Part shown: positions 1-8,615 of the stretch, piece by piece | Position numbering within the stretch: the stretch's first letter is position 1 | Layout: each line of letters begins with the position of its first letter | Assembly: GCF_009749385.1 (NCBI RefSeq) | Contig: NZ_WBIN01000002.1 | Span: 62,001-126,000, forward strand | Length of the DNA: 64,000 nt | From: Agromyces allii | Lineage (GTDB): Bacteria; Actinomycetota; Actinomycetes; Actinomycetales; Microbacteriaceae | Direction: 5' to 3' | The notes under the pieces: model-generated | Seen by the model: only the letters and a program-made list of their open reading frames with translations | Database searches by the model: none | What the model was told of the DNA's origin: nothing | Program-made: the position numbers and the translations under genes

Positions 1-1
1 C

Positions 2-646
2 GTCGAGATCGACGCCCCGAGCTTCGAGTACGCCATCGCCGCCTACTACCTGATCCTTCCGGCCGAGGCCTCCTCGAACTTGGCGAAGTTCGACTCGGTG
101 CGCTTCGGCCTCCGGGTCACGCCCGAGGGCGGCGGCACGGTCGAGCAGGTCATGGCGGCCACGCGCGAGGCGGGCTTCGGGCCCGAGGTCAAGCGCCGCA
201 TCATCCTCGGCACCTACGCGCTGTCGGCCGGCTACTACGACGCCTACTACGGCAGCGCCCAGAAGGTGCGCACGCTCGTGCAGCGCGACTTCGACGCCGC
301 CTTCGCGAAGGTCGACGTGCTCGCCACGCCGACCGCGCCGACGACCGCGTTCAAGCTCGGCGAGAAGCTCGACGACCCGCTGTCGATGTACCTCAACGAT
401 GTCGCGACGATTCCCGCGAACCTCGCGGGCGTTCCCGGCATCTCGCTGCCCGCCGGCCTCGCGCCCGAAGACGGCCTGCCGGTCGGCATCCAGTTCCTCG
501 CCCCGGCGCGCCAGGACGCGCGCCTCTACAACGTCGGCGGTGCGCTCGAGCGCCTGCTCGAGGCCGAGTGGGGGGCGCCGCTGCTGAGCCGCGCACCCGA
601 TCTGTCTTCGCACGAGATGGCTGCGGCCGAGGAAGGTGCGCTCTGA
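2..646 (+). CDS. gatA: Asp-tRNA(Asn)/Glu-tRNA(Gln) amidotransferase subunit A, C-terminal part
   Basis: GatA is the amidase subunit of GatCAB, which releases ammonia from glutamine and passes it to GatB to turn Glu-tRNA(Gln) into Gln-tRNA(Gln). Only the last 214 codons are in the window; the frame is open to the left edge, so the gene begins outside. Visible family features are the [16 protein letters not shown] stretch, the [14 protein letters not shown] segment and the PGISLPAG...[10 protein letters not shown] region near the end. The catalytic Ser-Ser-Lys triad lies upstream of the window. The stop overlaps the gatB start by one base (TGATG), so the two are translationally coupled in one operon. 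Confidence 0.97.
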   Translation, partial: VEIDAPSFEYAIAAYYLILPAEASSNLAKFDSVRFGLRVTPEGGGTVEQVMAATREAGFGPEVKRRIILGTYALSAGYYDAYYGSAQKVRTLVQRDFDAAFAKVDVLATPTAPTTAFKLGEKLDDPLSMYLNDVATIPANLAGVPGISLPAGLAPEDGLPVGIQFLAPARQDARLYNVGGALERLLEAEWGAPLLSRAPDLSSHEMAAAEEGAL

Positions 647-2163
647 TGGCCCGCGCAGCACTCATGGACTTCGACAAGGCGCTGGAGCTCTTCGAACCGG
701 TCATCGGTCTCGAGGTCCACGTCGAGCTGAACACGACGACCAAGATGTTCTCGTCGGCGCCGAACCCGGCGAACTCGGCATTCCACGACGCAGCACCGAA
801 CACCCTCATCACGCCCGTGTGCCTCGGCCTGCCCGGGTCGCTGCCGGTCGTGAACGAGCAGGCCATCCGCTCGTCGATCTCGCTGGGCCTCGCGCTCGGC
901 TGCTCGATCGCCGAGTCGAGCCGGTTCGCCCGCAAGAACTACTTCTACCCCGACCTCGCGAAGAACTACCAGATCTCGCAGTACGACGAGCCGATCGCGT
1001 TCGACGGCGAGGTCGAGGTCGAGCTCGAGAACGGCCGTATCTTCCAGGTGCCGATCGAGCGTGCCCACATGGAAGAAGACGCGGGCAAGCTGACGCACAT
1101 CGGCGGTGCCACGGGGCGCATCCAGGGCGCCGAGTACTCCCTCGTCGACTACAACCGCGCCGGCGTGCCGCTCGTCGAGATCGTCACGCGCCCGATCTTC
1201 GGTGCCGAGGCCGACGCCCCCGCGCTCGCGAGCGCGTACGTGTCGATCATCCGCGACATCGCGCTCTCGCTCGGCATCTCCGAGGCTCGCATGGAGCGCG
1301 GCAACCTGCGCTGCGACGCGAACGTCTCCCTGCGCCCTCGCGGTGCGGAGAAGCTCGGCACGCGCACCGAGACGAAGAACGTGAACTCGTTCCGCTCGAT
1401 CGAGCGCGCGGTGCGCTACGAGATCCAGCGCCAGGCTGCCATCCTCGCCGACGGCGGCTCGATCACGCAGGAGACGCGTCACTGGCACGAGGACACCGGC
1501 ACCACGAGCGCGGGCCGTCCCAAGTCCGACGCCGACGACTACCGGTACTTCCCCGAGCCCGACCTGCTGCCCGTGGTGCCCTCGCCTGAGCTCATCGAGC
1601 AGCTCCGGGCCGAGCTGCCCGAGCCGCCGGCGGCCCGACGTCGCCGGTTGAAGGCCGAGTGGGGCTTCACCGACATCGACTTCCAGGGCGTCGTGAACAG
1701 CAACCTGCTCGTCGAGGTCACCGAGACGGTCGCCGCGGGTGCCACGCCCGCGGCCGCGCGCAAGTGGTGGACGGGTGAGCTCGCCCGCATCGCGAACGCG
1801 CAGAACGTCGATGCCGCCTCGCTCGCCTCGCCCGCGCACGTCGCCGAGCTCGCTGGTCTCGTCGAAGCCGGCACGCTCACCGATCGCCTGGCCCGCCAGG
1901 TGCTCGAGGGCGTCATCGCCGGCGAGGGCTCGCCGCAGCAGATCGTCGACGCCCGCGGCCTCGCCGTCGTCTCCGACGACAGCGCGCTCATCGCCGCGAT
2001 CGACCAGGCGCTGGCCTCGCAGCCCGATGTGCTCGAGAAGATCCGCGACGGCAAGGTCCAGGCCGCCGGCGCGGTCATCGGCGCCGTCATGAAGGCCATG
2101 CAGGGCAAGGCCGACGCCGCGCGCGTGCGCGAGCTCGTGCTCGAGCGGGCGACCGCGCAGTAG
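646..2163 (+). CDS. gatB: Asp-tRNA(Asn)/Glu-tRNA(Gln) amidotransferase subunit B
   Basis: GatB activates the tRNA-bound glutamate by phosphorylation and carries out the transamidation with ammonia from GatA. The product is 505 residues, normal for the family. The N-terminal catalytic domain opens with [13 protein letters not shown], followed by [19 protein letters not shown] and the [12 protein letters not shown] signature; the C-terminal YqeY-like helical tail runs from about residue 350 to the end. An upstream in-frame start exists, but ATG 646 overlaps the gatA stop by one base and is the expected coupled start. A strong hairpin follows the stop. Confidence 0.97.
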   Translation: MARAALMDFDKALELFEPVIGLEVHVELNTTTKMFSSAPNPANSAFHDAAPNTLITPVCLGLPGSLPVVNEQAIRSSISLGLALGCSIAESSRFARKNYFYPDLAKNYQISQYDEPIAFDGEVEVELENGRIFQVPIERAHMEEDAGKLTHIGGATGRIQGAEYSLVDYNRAGVPLVEIVTRPIFGAEADAPALASAYVSIIRDIALSLGISEARMERGNLRCDANVSLRPRGAEKLGTRTETKNVNSFRSIERAVRYEIQRQAAILADGGSITQETRHWHEDTGTTSAGRPKSDADDYRYFPEPDLLPVVPSPELIEQLRAELPEPPAARRRRLKAEWGFTDIDFQGVVNSNLLVEVTETVAAGATPAAARKWWTGELARIANAQNVDAASLASPAHVAELAGLVEAGTLTDRLARQVLEGVIAGEGSPQQIVDARGLAVVSDDSALIAAIDQALASQPDVLEKIRDGKVQAAGAVIGAVMKAMQGKADAARVRELVLERATAQ

Positions 2164-2184
2164 GCTCGCCGCCGCTCGAACGTG

Positions 2185-2219
2185 CGGGCGGTGCCTCGAC
2201 TCCGGTCGGGCACCGCCCG
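2185..2219 (+). terminator. Hairpin terminator of gatAB
   Basis: An 11-bp perfect stem (CGGGCGGTGCC at 2185-2195 with GGCACCGCCCG at 2209-2219) starts 21 bases after the gatB stop. There is no U-tract, which is usual in high-GC actinobacteria. Confidence 0.7.
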
Positions 2220-2234
2220 TCGTCGTCGAGGCGG

Positions 2235-2310
2235 CTCGCCGCGGCATCCGCCGCTCGCCGCGGCATCCGCCGCTCGCTGCGGTATCCGCCGCTCGCCGCG
2301 GCATCCGTGG
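2235..2310. repeat. Four tandem 19-bp repeats
   Basis: Four head-to-tail copies start at 2235, 2254, 2273 and 2292. Copies 1 and 2 are identical (CTCGCCGCGGCATCCGCCG); copy 3 differs at two positions and copy 4 at two near its end. Each copy holds the word GCGGCATCC (copy 3 in variant form), which is over-represented across the window. The array sits in the 268-base gap between gatB and the next gene; the rest of that gap holds the gatB terminator and a TAGGCT -10-like box at 2397. Confidence 0.9.
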
Positions 2311-2431
2311 CTCGTCGCTGCTCGTCGCTCTGTCGTCATTCCCGCCGACGGTGGAGCATCGCGCGCACTCCCAGCGCGTTCGAGGCTGCGAACCCTAGGC
2401 TGGTCGTCCCCTGAACGATTGGCGGGCACAC

Positions 2432-3028
2432 ATGGGATTCTTCGATCGACTGTTCGGCGCACCCGACGACCGCACCTCGCAGCCCCCGCGGCCGATTCCG
2501 CGGGCCCGGCCCCAGTCCGAAGACGAGCGCGCCGTCGAGCGCTACCGATACCTCCTCCGCACCGCACCGCCCGAGTCGATCGAGGCGGTGCACGCCGAGG
2601 CGTTCGCGAAGCTCACGCCCGAGCAGCGCGCGCAGGTCTACCGCGCGCTGGCCGAGCAGGCGCCCCCGGGCGAGCGGGTCCTCTCCGATGAGCCGTCGGC
2701 GCTCGCGCGGGCCGCGACGCGCGCCGAGCTGCGCGCGCCCGGCACGATGGAGCGCACGTTCCAGGCGACGGATGCCGCGAACGGCCGCCTGGCCTACGGC
2801 GGGCCCTCGTTCGGCTCGATGGTCGGCAGCTCGATGCTCGGCACCGTGGCCGGCGTGGTGGTCGGCTCGATGATCGCGCAGGCGTTCCTGCCCGGGCCAG
2901 ACTTCGGCGGCGACGTCGCGGGCGAAGGCGGTGCCGGTTCGGCAGACGGCGGCGCCGACGCATCTGCCGACGGCGGCTTCGGCGGCGATCTCGGAGGCGG
3001 CGATTTCGGCGGGGACTTCGGCTTCTGA
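2432..3028 (+). CDS. Glycine-rich protein of unknown function
   Basis: I do not recognise a characterised family. The 198-residue product begins MGFFDRLFG, then a Pro/Arg-rich linker, then a charged helical stretch (about residues 30-105) including LLRTAPPESIEAVHAEAFAKLTP. A small hydrophobic Gly/Ser/Met segment (about 128-150, FGSMVGSSMLGTVAGVVVGS) could be a membrane anchor or a glycine-zipper. The last 45 residues are almost only Gly, Asp and Ala with repeated GGDFGG-like units. A TAGGCT -10-like element at 2397-2402 suggests its own promoter. Codon use is typical of its neighbours. Real gene: likely; function: unknown. Confidence 0.75.
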   Translation: MGFFDRLFGAPDDRTSQPPRPIPRARPQSEDERAVERYRYLLRTAPPESIEAVHAEAFAKLTPEQRAQVYRALAEQAPPGERVLSDEPSALARAATRAELRAPGTMERTFQATDAANGRLAYGGPSFGSMVGSSMLGTVAGVVVGSMIAQAFLPGPDFGGDVAGEGGAGSADGGADASADGGFGGDLGGGDFGGDFGF

Positions 3029-3073
3029 GCGCGGTCCCGAACCTCCCGTCGGCCGCATGACGGTGGCTGCGGG

Positions 3074-3079
3074 TATGGT
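3074..3079 (+). promoter_or_regulatory. -10 box (TATGGT) of a leaderless dinB transcript
   Basis: TATGGT ends six bases before the GTG start of dinB. Actinobacterial transcription begins about seven bases after TANNNT, so the mRNA would begin at the start codon. No Shine-Dalgarno sequence is seen. Confidence 0.6.
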
Positions 3080-3085
3080 CGCAAC

Positions 3086-4441
3086 GTGAGCAAGCAGGAC
3101 GGCTCGTCGAGGCAGGTCACCACGGGGCCCGTCGATGATTCGGCGACCCCGATCCTCCACGTCGACATGGATGCGTTCTTCGTCTCGGTCGAGCTGCTCT
3201 CGCGGCCCGAGCTGCGTGGCAAGCCCGTGCTCGTCGGCGGCACCGCCGGTCGAGGCGTCGTCGCCGCGGCAAGCTACGAGGCCCGCCGCTACGGCGTGAA
3301 CTCGGCCATGCCCATGTCGGTCGCCCTGCAGCGGTGCCCGAACGCGATCGTGCTGCAGGGCGACTACCCGTCGTACTCGACGTACTCCAAGCGCGTCATG
3401 CAGATCTTCGGCGAGATCACGCCGCTCGTCGAGCCGCTGTCGATCGACGAGGCGTTCCTCGACGTCTCGGGCGCGCGCCGACTCCACGGCACGCCCGCCG
3501 AGATCGCGTGGACCATCCGCGAACGCGTCCAGGCCGAGACCGGGCTGACGTGCTCCGTCGGGGTCGCCGCCACGAAGTACGTGGCGAAGGTGGCGTCGAG
3601 CCGTGCCAAGCCCGACGGCATGCTGGTCGTACCCGCGCACGAGACGGTGGAGTTCCTGCATCCGCTGCCCGTGTCGGCACTGTGGGGCGTCGGCCGTGTG
3701 ACCGAGGAGTCGCTGCTGCGGCTCGGTCTCCGCACGGTCGGCGAGGTCGCGGCGATGCCGCCCGACGTGCTCGAGCGGGCGGTCGGTCCAGCACTCGCGG
3801 CCAGGCTCACGCACCTCGCGCGCGGTGAAGACCCCCGCGCCGTGCACACGACCCGCGTCGAGAAGAGCATCGGGCACGAGCAGACGTTCGGCCACGACCT
3901 GGTCGATCCCGTCGAGATCCGGCGCGAGCTGCTGCAGTTGTCGGGCAACGTCGCCGTGCGCCTGCGCAAGGCCGGGCTCGTCGCGCGCACGGTCTCGCTG
4001 AAGCTCCGCTACGGCGACTTCCGCACGCTCACGCGCTCGCGCACTCTGGGCGAGCCGACGGATGTCGCGCGCCGCGTCTACGACGAGGCATCCGAGGCGC
4101 TCGTCGGGCTGATCGGCGACGGCCAGCGCGTGCGGCTCATCGGCGTGCGCGCCGAGAACCTCCGCGAGTCCGGATCGGGTGCCATGCTCTGGGATCCCGA
4201 CGAAGAGTGGCGCGACGCCGAGCGCACGATCGACCAGGTCTCTGCGAAGTTCGGCCGGGGAGCGCTGCGTCCGGCGTCACTCGTGCAACGCGAGCGCGAT
4301 CGGCAGCAACGACGCGACGCACGGGCCGCGTCCGCCGCGGCGAGGGGGGCATCCGAGGGCGCTGCGCAGCCGAACCCCGGTCGCCGGGGCGGCGACGGCG
4401 ACGAGCCGTTCGACCCGACGGCGGCCGGATGGGGCTGGTAG
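3086..4441 (+). CDS. dinB: DNA polymerase IV (Y-family translesion polymerase)
   Basis: The error-prone Y-family polymerase copies past damaged template bases. The 451-residue product has the palm motif DMDAFFVSVE near residue 27, the catalytic SIDEAFLDVSG motif near residue 115, the GRGVVAAASYEARRYGV finger signature, and a helix-hairpin-helix region (ALWGVGRVTEESLLRLGLRTVGEVA) before the little-finger domain. The final 60 residues are a disordered Arg/Ala/Gly-rich tail ending AAGWGW; I see no obvious clamp-binding pentapeptide in it. Start GTG 3086 is chosen because a TATGGT box lies six bases upstream, consistent with leaderless translation. Confidence 0.95.
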   Translation: MSKQDGSSRQVTTGPVDDSATPILHVDMDAFFVSVELLSRPELRGKPVLVGGTAGRGVVAAASYEARRYGVNSAMPMSVALQRCPNAIVLQGDYPSYSTYSKRVMQIFGEITPLVEPLSIDEAFLDVSGARRLHGTPAEIAWTIRERVQAETGLTCSVGVAATKYVAKVASSRAKPDGMLVVPAHETVEFLHPLPVSALWGVGRVTEESLLRLGLRTVGEVAAMPPDVLERAVGPALAARLTHLARGEDPRAVHTTRVEKSIGHEQTFGHDLVDPVEIRRELLQLSGNVAVRLRKAGLVARTVSLKLRYGDFRTLTRSRTLGEPTDVARRVYDEASEALVGLIGDGQRVRLIGVRAENLRESGSGAMLWDPDEEWRDAERTIDQVSAKFGRGALRPASLVQRERDRQQRRDARAASAAARGASEGAAQPNPGRRGGDGDEPFDPTAAGWGW

Positions 4442-4458
4442 CCGCGGCGCGGCACGGG

Positions 4459-4464
4459 TAGCGT
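4459..4464 (+). promoter_or_regulatory. -10 box (TAGCGT) of a leaderless transcript
   Basis: TAGCGT ends six bases before ATG 4471, the same geometry as at dinB and five other genes in this window. Confidence 0.55.
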
Positions 4465-4470
4465 TGCCGC

Positions 4471-4815
4471 ATGGCTGAACTCGTACTGGACCTGGCTGAT
4501 CGCGTCGCAGGCGTCGGGGTGAAGACCGCATACGGCGAGAAGATCGAGATCGAAGGCGTCGAGGTGGTGCCCGTGGCGCTCGGCTACTACGCGTTCGGCG
4601 GGGGCAACGGCACGGGCGATGCCACGTCGAACTTCACGGGCAGCGGGAGCGGCGGCGGCGGGGGCGGTCTGTCCGTGCCCCTCGGCGCCTACGTCGGCGA
4701 CGGCGGGCGGGTGAAGTTCGAGGCGAACCTCATCGGACTGGTGCTGGTCGCGACGCCGTTCGTGTTCGTCGTCGGCCACGCGCTCAAGTCGGTGATCCGC
4801 GCGCTCAAGCGCTGA
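4471..4815 (+). CDS. GerW/YtfJ-family protein
   Basis: This 114-residue protein matches the GerW (YtfJ) family, named from Bacillus subtilis proteins linked to spores. Seen in the sequence: an N-terminal block (ADRVAGVGVKTAYGEKIEIEGVEVVPVALGYYAFGGG), the hallmark Gly/Ser loop (GSGSGGGGGGLSVPLGAY), and a C-terminal hydrophobic helix (about 88-106) that could anchor it in the membrane. Microbacteriaceae are not known to make endospores, so the role must be different; I do not assign one. It is likely transcribed alone from the leaderless promoter. Confidence 0.85.
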   Translation: MAELVLDLADRVAGVGVKTAYGEKIEIEGVEVVPVALGYYAFGGGNGTGDATSNFTGSGSGGGGGGLSVPLGAYVGDGGRVKFEANLIGLVLVATPFVFVVGHALKSVIRALKR

Positions 4816-4919
4816 ACGGCTTCGCCTCCGACCCGAGAAGGCTGAGCGCTCGTCGTCGACGACGGCGGTGTCCGTCGAGCGTGAACGCCGACGGCCCGTG
4901 CGTGTACGCTGGTGCACGA

Positions 4920-5008
4920 ACACGGGAGTCCGGTGAGCCGGGCTGAGAGGAAGGTTCTCAACCTTCGACCGTCGAACCTGATCTGGATCATGCCAGCGCA
5001 GGGAGGCA
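4920..5008 (+). promoter_or_regulatory. TPP riboswitch (THI element)
   Basis: The conserved thi-box core is present: GGGAGTCCGG...CCGGGCTGAGAGG in the first half, and the GAACCTGATCTGGATCATG...CCAGCGCAGGGAGGCA half at 4974-5008. It binds thiamine pyrophosphate. It lies 53 bases before the GTG of ykoE, so it most likely represses the ykoEDC uptake operon when TPP is plentiful, probably by hiding the ribosome binding site since no U-rich terminator is visible. A TACGCT -10-like box lies just upstream at about 4905-4910. The 245-base gap 4816-5060 holds only this element. Confidence 0.96.
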
Positions 5009-5060
5009 TCCACATCTCAACAATCCCGTGCCGCTTTCCTTCCAATGAAAGGGCACGCCA

Positions 5061-5708
5061 GTGCACAACACCTCCACCGATTCCGCCGCGGTCGCCGCGG
5101 CATCCGGAACCTTCGTCACGACCTCGCCGCGTCTGCGCTGGCGGGTCGTCGACATCGTCGTGGCGAGCGTCATCGGCGTCGCCGTAGGCGTCGTCTTCTG
5201 GGCCTGGGGCGTCGTCTGGGGCCCGATCTCGGCCCCGATCGAGGCGCTCCTGCCCGGCCTTCAGGCCGCGCCGGCCGCGGTGTGGGTCATCGCAGGCGTG
5301 CTCGGCGGGCTCGTGATCCGCAAGCCGGGCGCCGCGCTCTATACCGAGCTCGTCGCCGCGGTGGTCTCGGCGCTCATCGGCAGCCAGTGGGGCGGCCTGC
5401 TCACCATCGAGGCGGGACTGGTCCAGGGCCTCGGCGCCGAGCTGGTCTTCGCGATCTTCCTCTACCGCAACTGGCGGTTCCCCGTGGCGCTGCTCGCCGG
5501 CGCCGGCGCAGGCCTCGCGATGGCGATCAACGACCTCGTGCTCTGGTACGCGGGTGCCGCGCCGTTGTTCGCAACGGTCTACACGGTCTCGGCGGTCATC
5601 GGCGGTGCGCTCATCGCCGGCGGCCTGGCGTGGCTCGCGGTCCGCGGTCTCGCACGTGCGGGCGCCCTCGACCGGTTCGCCGCCGGGCGCGAGCTGCGGA
5701 CGGTCTAG
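5061..5708 (+). CDS. ykoE: ECF transporter S component for HMP/thiamine (YkoE)
   Basis: YkoE is the substrate-binding membrane component of an energy-coupling factor transporter for hydroxymethylpyrimidine or thiamine. The 215-residue protein has about five to six membrane helices starting near residue 30 (VVDIVVASVIGVAVGVVFWAWG). The family-typical segments WGPISAPIEALLPG and LVQGLGAELVFAIF are present. It begins with GTG 5061 just downstream of a TPP riboswitch, which supports the substrate assignment. The stop overlaps the next start by one base (TAGTG), so ykoE-ykoD-ykoC form one translationally coupled operon. Confidence 0.93.
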   Translation: MHNTSTDSAAVAAASGTFVTTSPRLRWRVVDIVVASVIGVAVGVVFWAWGVVWGPISAPIEALLPGLQAAPAAVWVIAGVLGGLVIRKPGAALYTELVAAVVSALIGSQWGGLLTIEAGLVQGLGAELVFAIFLYRNWRFPVALLAGAGAGLAMAINDLVLWYAGAAPLFATVYTVSAVIGGALIAGGLAWLAVRGLARAGALDRFAAGRELRTV

Positions 5709-7231
5709 TGTCCGTGCGCGGCGAAGCGTCCGCGCCCGCCGTGTCGGTTCGCGCACGCGGATGGGGGTGGCGTCACGGCGGTCGGCGCCACCCCGCCGTG
5801 CGCGATCTCGACCTCGCGATCGGGCCGGGGGAGCGCGTCCTGCTCCTCGGCGCGTCCGGGGCGGGCAAGTCGACCCTGCTGCACGGTCTGGCGGGCGTCC
5901 TCGGGGGCGACGACGAGGGCGAGACGCTCGGGGAGCTGCTGCTCGACGGTCGGCACCCTGCCGCGGCTCGCGGCCGCGCAGGTCTCGTGCTCCAGGATCC
6001 CGATGCGCAGGTCGTCATGGCCCGGGTCGGCGACGACGTCGCGTTCGGTCTCGAGAATCTCGGGGTCGCGCGCGACGAGATCTGGCCGCGCGTGCGCGCC
6101 GCACTCGACGCCGTCGGTCTGAACCTGCCGCTCGACCATGCCACGGCCGAGCTGTCCGGGGGGCAGCGTCAGCGGCTCGCCCTCGCCGGCGTGCTCGCGA
6201 TGCGTCCGGGCCTGATCCTGCTCGACGAGCCGACGGCGAACCTCGACCCCGATGGGGTCCGCGAGGTGCGCGACGCGGTCGGAGCGGTCGCCGTCGCCAC
6301 GGGGGCCACGCTCATCGTCGTCGAGCATCGCGTCTCGACGTGGTTGCCGGTCGTCGACCGCGTCGTCGTACTCGGAGCCGCGGGCGGCGTGCTCGCCGAC
6401 GGTCCACCGGAGCAGGTGCTGTCCGAGCGGGCCGACGATCTTCGTGCGGCGGGCGTCTGGCTGCCCCATGACGTGCCGTGGCGCGCCCCCGAGTCGACGG
6501 CCGGCACGCGGCATCCGCTGCTCGAGGCCTCGCACCTCGACATCGGTCGGGTCGCGGGGGTCGCGGTGCAGCGCGGGGTCGACCTGCGGGTCGACGCCGG
6601 CCGCGTGCTCGCGATCGTCGGTCCGAACGGCGTGGGCAAGTCGACCTTGGCGCTAACCCTCGCGGGCCTGCTGCCGCCGCAGGACGGGCGGCTCGCGGCA
6701 TCCGACCTGGTGGCACGGGGTCTGCGCAGCGAGCCGTGGCGCTGGCGCTCGCGCGAGCTGCTCACCCGCATCGGCACGGTCTTCCAGAGCCCGGAGCACC
6801 AGTTCGTGGCCGGATCGGTGCGGGCCGAGCTCGAGGTGGGTCCGCGGGCGCTGAAGCTCGGCGAGGCAGAGCGACGCGCGCGCGTCGACGAACTGCTCGA
6901 GGCGCTGCGCCTCGAGCACCTCGCGGGAGCGAACCCGTTCACGCTGAGCGGCGGCGAGAAGCGACGACTCTCGGTGGCCACCGCGATCGCGACGCGACCA
7001 CGACTGCTCGTGCTCGACGAGCCCACGTTCGGGCAGGACGCCTCGACCTGGCGCGAGCTCGCGAAGCTCCTCGTCGGGCTGCGCGACGACGGTGTGGCGC
7101 TCGTCGCGGTGACGCACGACGAGGTCTTCGTCGACGCGATCTCCGATGAGCGGTTCGAGTTGCGCGTGCAGGCCGCCGACGCGTCGACCTCCGCCCCCTC
7201 CGCCGGTGCGAGAAGGGGTGCGCGCCGATGA
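5708..7231 (+). CDS. ykoD: ECF transporter duplicated ATPase component (YkoD)
   Basis: A double ABC ATPase of 507 residues that powers the YkoEDC vitamin transporter. The first half has Walker A GASGAGKST (about residue 48), signature LSGGQRQRLALAG and Walker B LILLDEPTANLD. The second half has Walker A GPNGVGKST (about residue 305), signature LSGGEKRRLSVA and Walker B LLVLDEPTFGQD. Both catalytic sets look intact. An in-frame opening upstream is ruled out because GTG 5708 overlaps the ykoE stop. The end overlaps ykoC by four bases (ATGA). Confidence 0.95.
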   Translation: MSVRGEASAPAVSVRARGWGWRHGGRRHPAVRDLDLAIGPGERVLLLGASGAGKSTLLHGLAGVLGGDDEGETLGELLLDGRHPAAARGRAGLVLQDPDAQVVMARVGDDVAFGLENLGVARDEIWPRVRAALDAVGLNLPLDHATAELSGGQRQRLALAGVLAMRPGLILLDEPTANLDPDGVREVRDAVGAVAVATGATLIVVEHRVSTWLPVVDRVVVLGAAGGVLADGPPEQVLSERADDLRAAGVWLPHDVPWRAPESTAGTRHPLLEASHLDIGRVAGVAVQRGVDLRVDAGRVLAIVGPNGVGKSTLALTLAGLLPPQDGRLAASDLVARGLRSEPWRWRSRELLTRIGTVFQSPEHQFVAGSVRAELEVGPRALKLGEAERRARVDELLEALRLEHLAGANPFTLSGGEKRRLSVATAIATRPRLLVLDEPTFGQDASTWRELAKLLVGLRDDGVALVAVTHDEVFVDAISDERFELRVQAADASTSAPSAGARRGARR

Positions 7232-8007
7232 GCATCGCGAGCATCCGGCCGGGTCTGCCGCTCGCCCGGGTCAACCCCGTGGCCAAGGTGGCCGCAACCG
7301 TGCCGCTCAGCATCGTGCTGATCCTCACCCTCGACGTCGTCTCGGCGAGCGTCGCGATCGTGTGCGAGATCCTCGTGTTCACGCTCGTCGGGCTCGGCGG
7401 TCTGCTCTGGTCGCCGCGAACCCTGCCCGTCTGGATCGCCGCACCGCTCACCGGTGTCAGCATGGTGCTCTACGGCGCGCCGTCGGGCGCCGTCCTCTGG
7501 GAGTTCGGGCTCATCCACGTGACCGAGGGCTCCGTGCAGATCGGACTCGCCACGACGGCCCGCGTGATCGCCATCGCGTTGCCCGCGGTCGTGCTGTTCC
7601 TCACGATCGACCCCACCGATCTCGCCGACGGCCTCGCCCAGACCCTCCGCCTGCCCGCCCGGTTCGTCCTCGGGGCCCTCGCCGCCCTCCGCCTCGTCGG
7701 ATCGTCGATCGACGACTGGCGAACGCTCCACCTCGCCAGGCGTGCGCGCGGCATCGCCGATCGCGGGGTTCTCCGGCGCTCGCTCGGGCAGGCGTTCGCG
7801 ATGCTGGTGCTCTCGATCCGCCGGGGTGGCACCCTCGCGACGGCCATGGAGGCTCGCGGCTTCGGCGCCGACACCGAGCGCACCTGGGCGAGGGCGGCGC
7901 ACTTCGGCCGGGTCGAATGGATCGTCATCGTGGTCGGATGCGTCGTCGCCGCGGTGTCGGCGACGGTCGCCGTCACGACGGGGAGCTGGAATGTCGTCTG
8001 GTCGTGA
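7228..8007 (+). CDS. ykoC: ECF transporter T component (YkoC/EcfT)
   Basis: The transmembrane coupling subunit that links YkoE to the YkoD ATPase. The 259-residue protein has about six hydrophobic helices, the N-terminal RVNPVAKVAATVPLS motif typical of EcfT, and the two Ala-Arg-Gly coupling motifs that dock into the ATPases (RRARGIADRG and AMEARGFGAD). ATG 7228 overlaps the ykoD stop. The 3' end overlaps the next gene by 17 bases. Confidence 0.94.
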   Translation: MSIASIRPGLPLARVNPVAKVAATVPLSIVLILTLDVVSASVAIVCEILVFTLVGLGGLLWSPRTLPVWIAAPLTGVSMVLYGAPSGAVLWEFGLIHVTEGSVQIGLATTARVIAIALPAVVLFLTIDPTDLADGLAQTLRLPARFVLGALAALRLVGSSIDDWRTLHLARRARGIADRGVLRRSLGQAFAMLVLSIRRGGTLATAMEARGFGADTERTWARAAHFGRVEWIVIVVGCVVAAVSATVAVTTGSWNVVWS

Positions 8008-8587
8008 CCCGGTCGGCGCGGAGCGCCGACCGCCGGGCGCGGCCGTGCAGGCCGTTCGCGCGGCCGTCCGCGGCATCCACCGGCCGATCGTGCTCGTCGA
8101 CGGGCCGAGCGGCGCGGGCAAGTCGACCTTCGCCGACCTGCTCGTGGCCGACTGGTCGGGGCCCACGCCCGATCTCGTGCGTCTCGACGACGTCTACCCC
8201 GGGTGGCACGGCCTCGATCCGGCGGTGAGCGCGCTTCGGCGCGACCTCGTCGCGCCGTGGCTTCGGGGGGCGCCCGGGCGCCGTCGCGGCTGGGACTGGG
8301 CGGCGAACAGCCCGGGAGCGGTGACCTCGCTGCGCCCGGGCCGTGCGCTCGTCATCGAGGGGTGCGGTGCCCTCGGCACCGTGGCCGGCCTCGCCGTCGA
8401 GACCGGCGCGCGCACGCCGGTGCGCGTCTGGGTCGACGCACCGTACTCGGAGCGGCGCCGACGCGCGCTCGCGCGGGACGCGGGCGCCTACGACCCCTAC
8501 TGGGATCTCTGGGAAGCGCAGTGGCGCAGATACCTGCACCGCATGGCGCCGACCTCCGCCCCGGTGATCAGGGTGCGGATGCGCTGA
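7991..8587 (+). CDS. P-loop NTPase, uridine-kinase-like
   Basis: A 198-residue soluble protein with Walker A near residue 35 (LVDGPSGAGKSTFADLL), then LVRLDDVYPGWHGLD, which resembles the substrate-binding part of uridine/phosphoribulokinase-like kinases, and a conserved VIEGCGALG strand. The C-terminal part has a lid-like Arg-rich segment (YSERRRRALARDAG). The substrate cannot be told from sequence. ATG 7991 lies 17 bases inside ykoC, so it is probably co-translated with the thiamine/HMP uptake operon; a role in phosphorylating an imported vitamin precursor is a guess from context only. Confidence 0.8.
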   Translation: MSSGRDPVGAERRPPGAAVQAVRAAVRGIHRPIVLVDGPSGAGKSTFADLLVADWSGPTPDLVRLDDVYPGWHGLDPAVSALRRDLVAPWLRGAPGRRRGWDWAANSPGAVTSLRPGRALVIEGCGALGTVAGLAVETGARTPVRVWVDAPYSERRRRALARDAGAYDPYWDLWEAQWRRYLHRMAPTSAPVIRVRMR

Positions 8588-8615
8588 GCGGGTCTCTCAG
8601 GAGCCCTCGCTCAGC
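8583..8615. terminator. Possible bidirectional terminator between convergent genes
   Basis: An 8-bp stem (GCTGAGCG at 8583-8590, CGCTCAGC at 8608-8615) overlaps the stop codons of both convergent genes. The stem is short. Confidence 0.35.

Noticed and set aside
2235..2310. CRISPR array
   Set aside because: The 19-bp units are head-to-tail with no spacers and no cas genes nearby.
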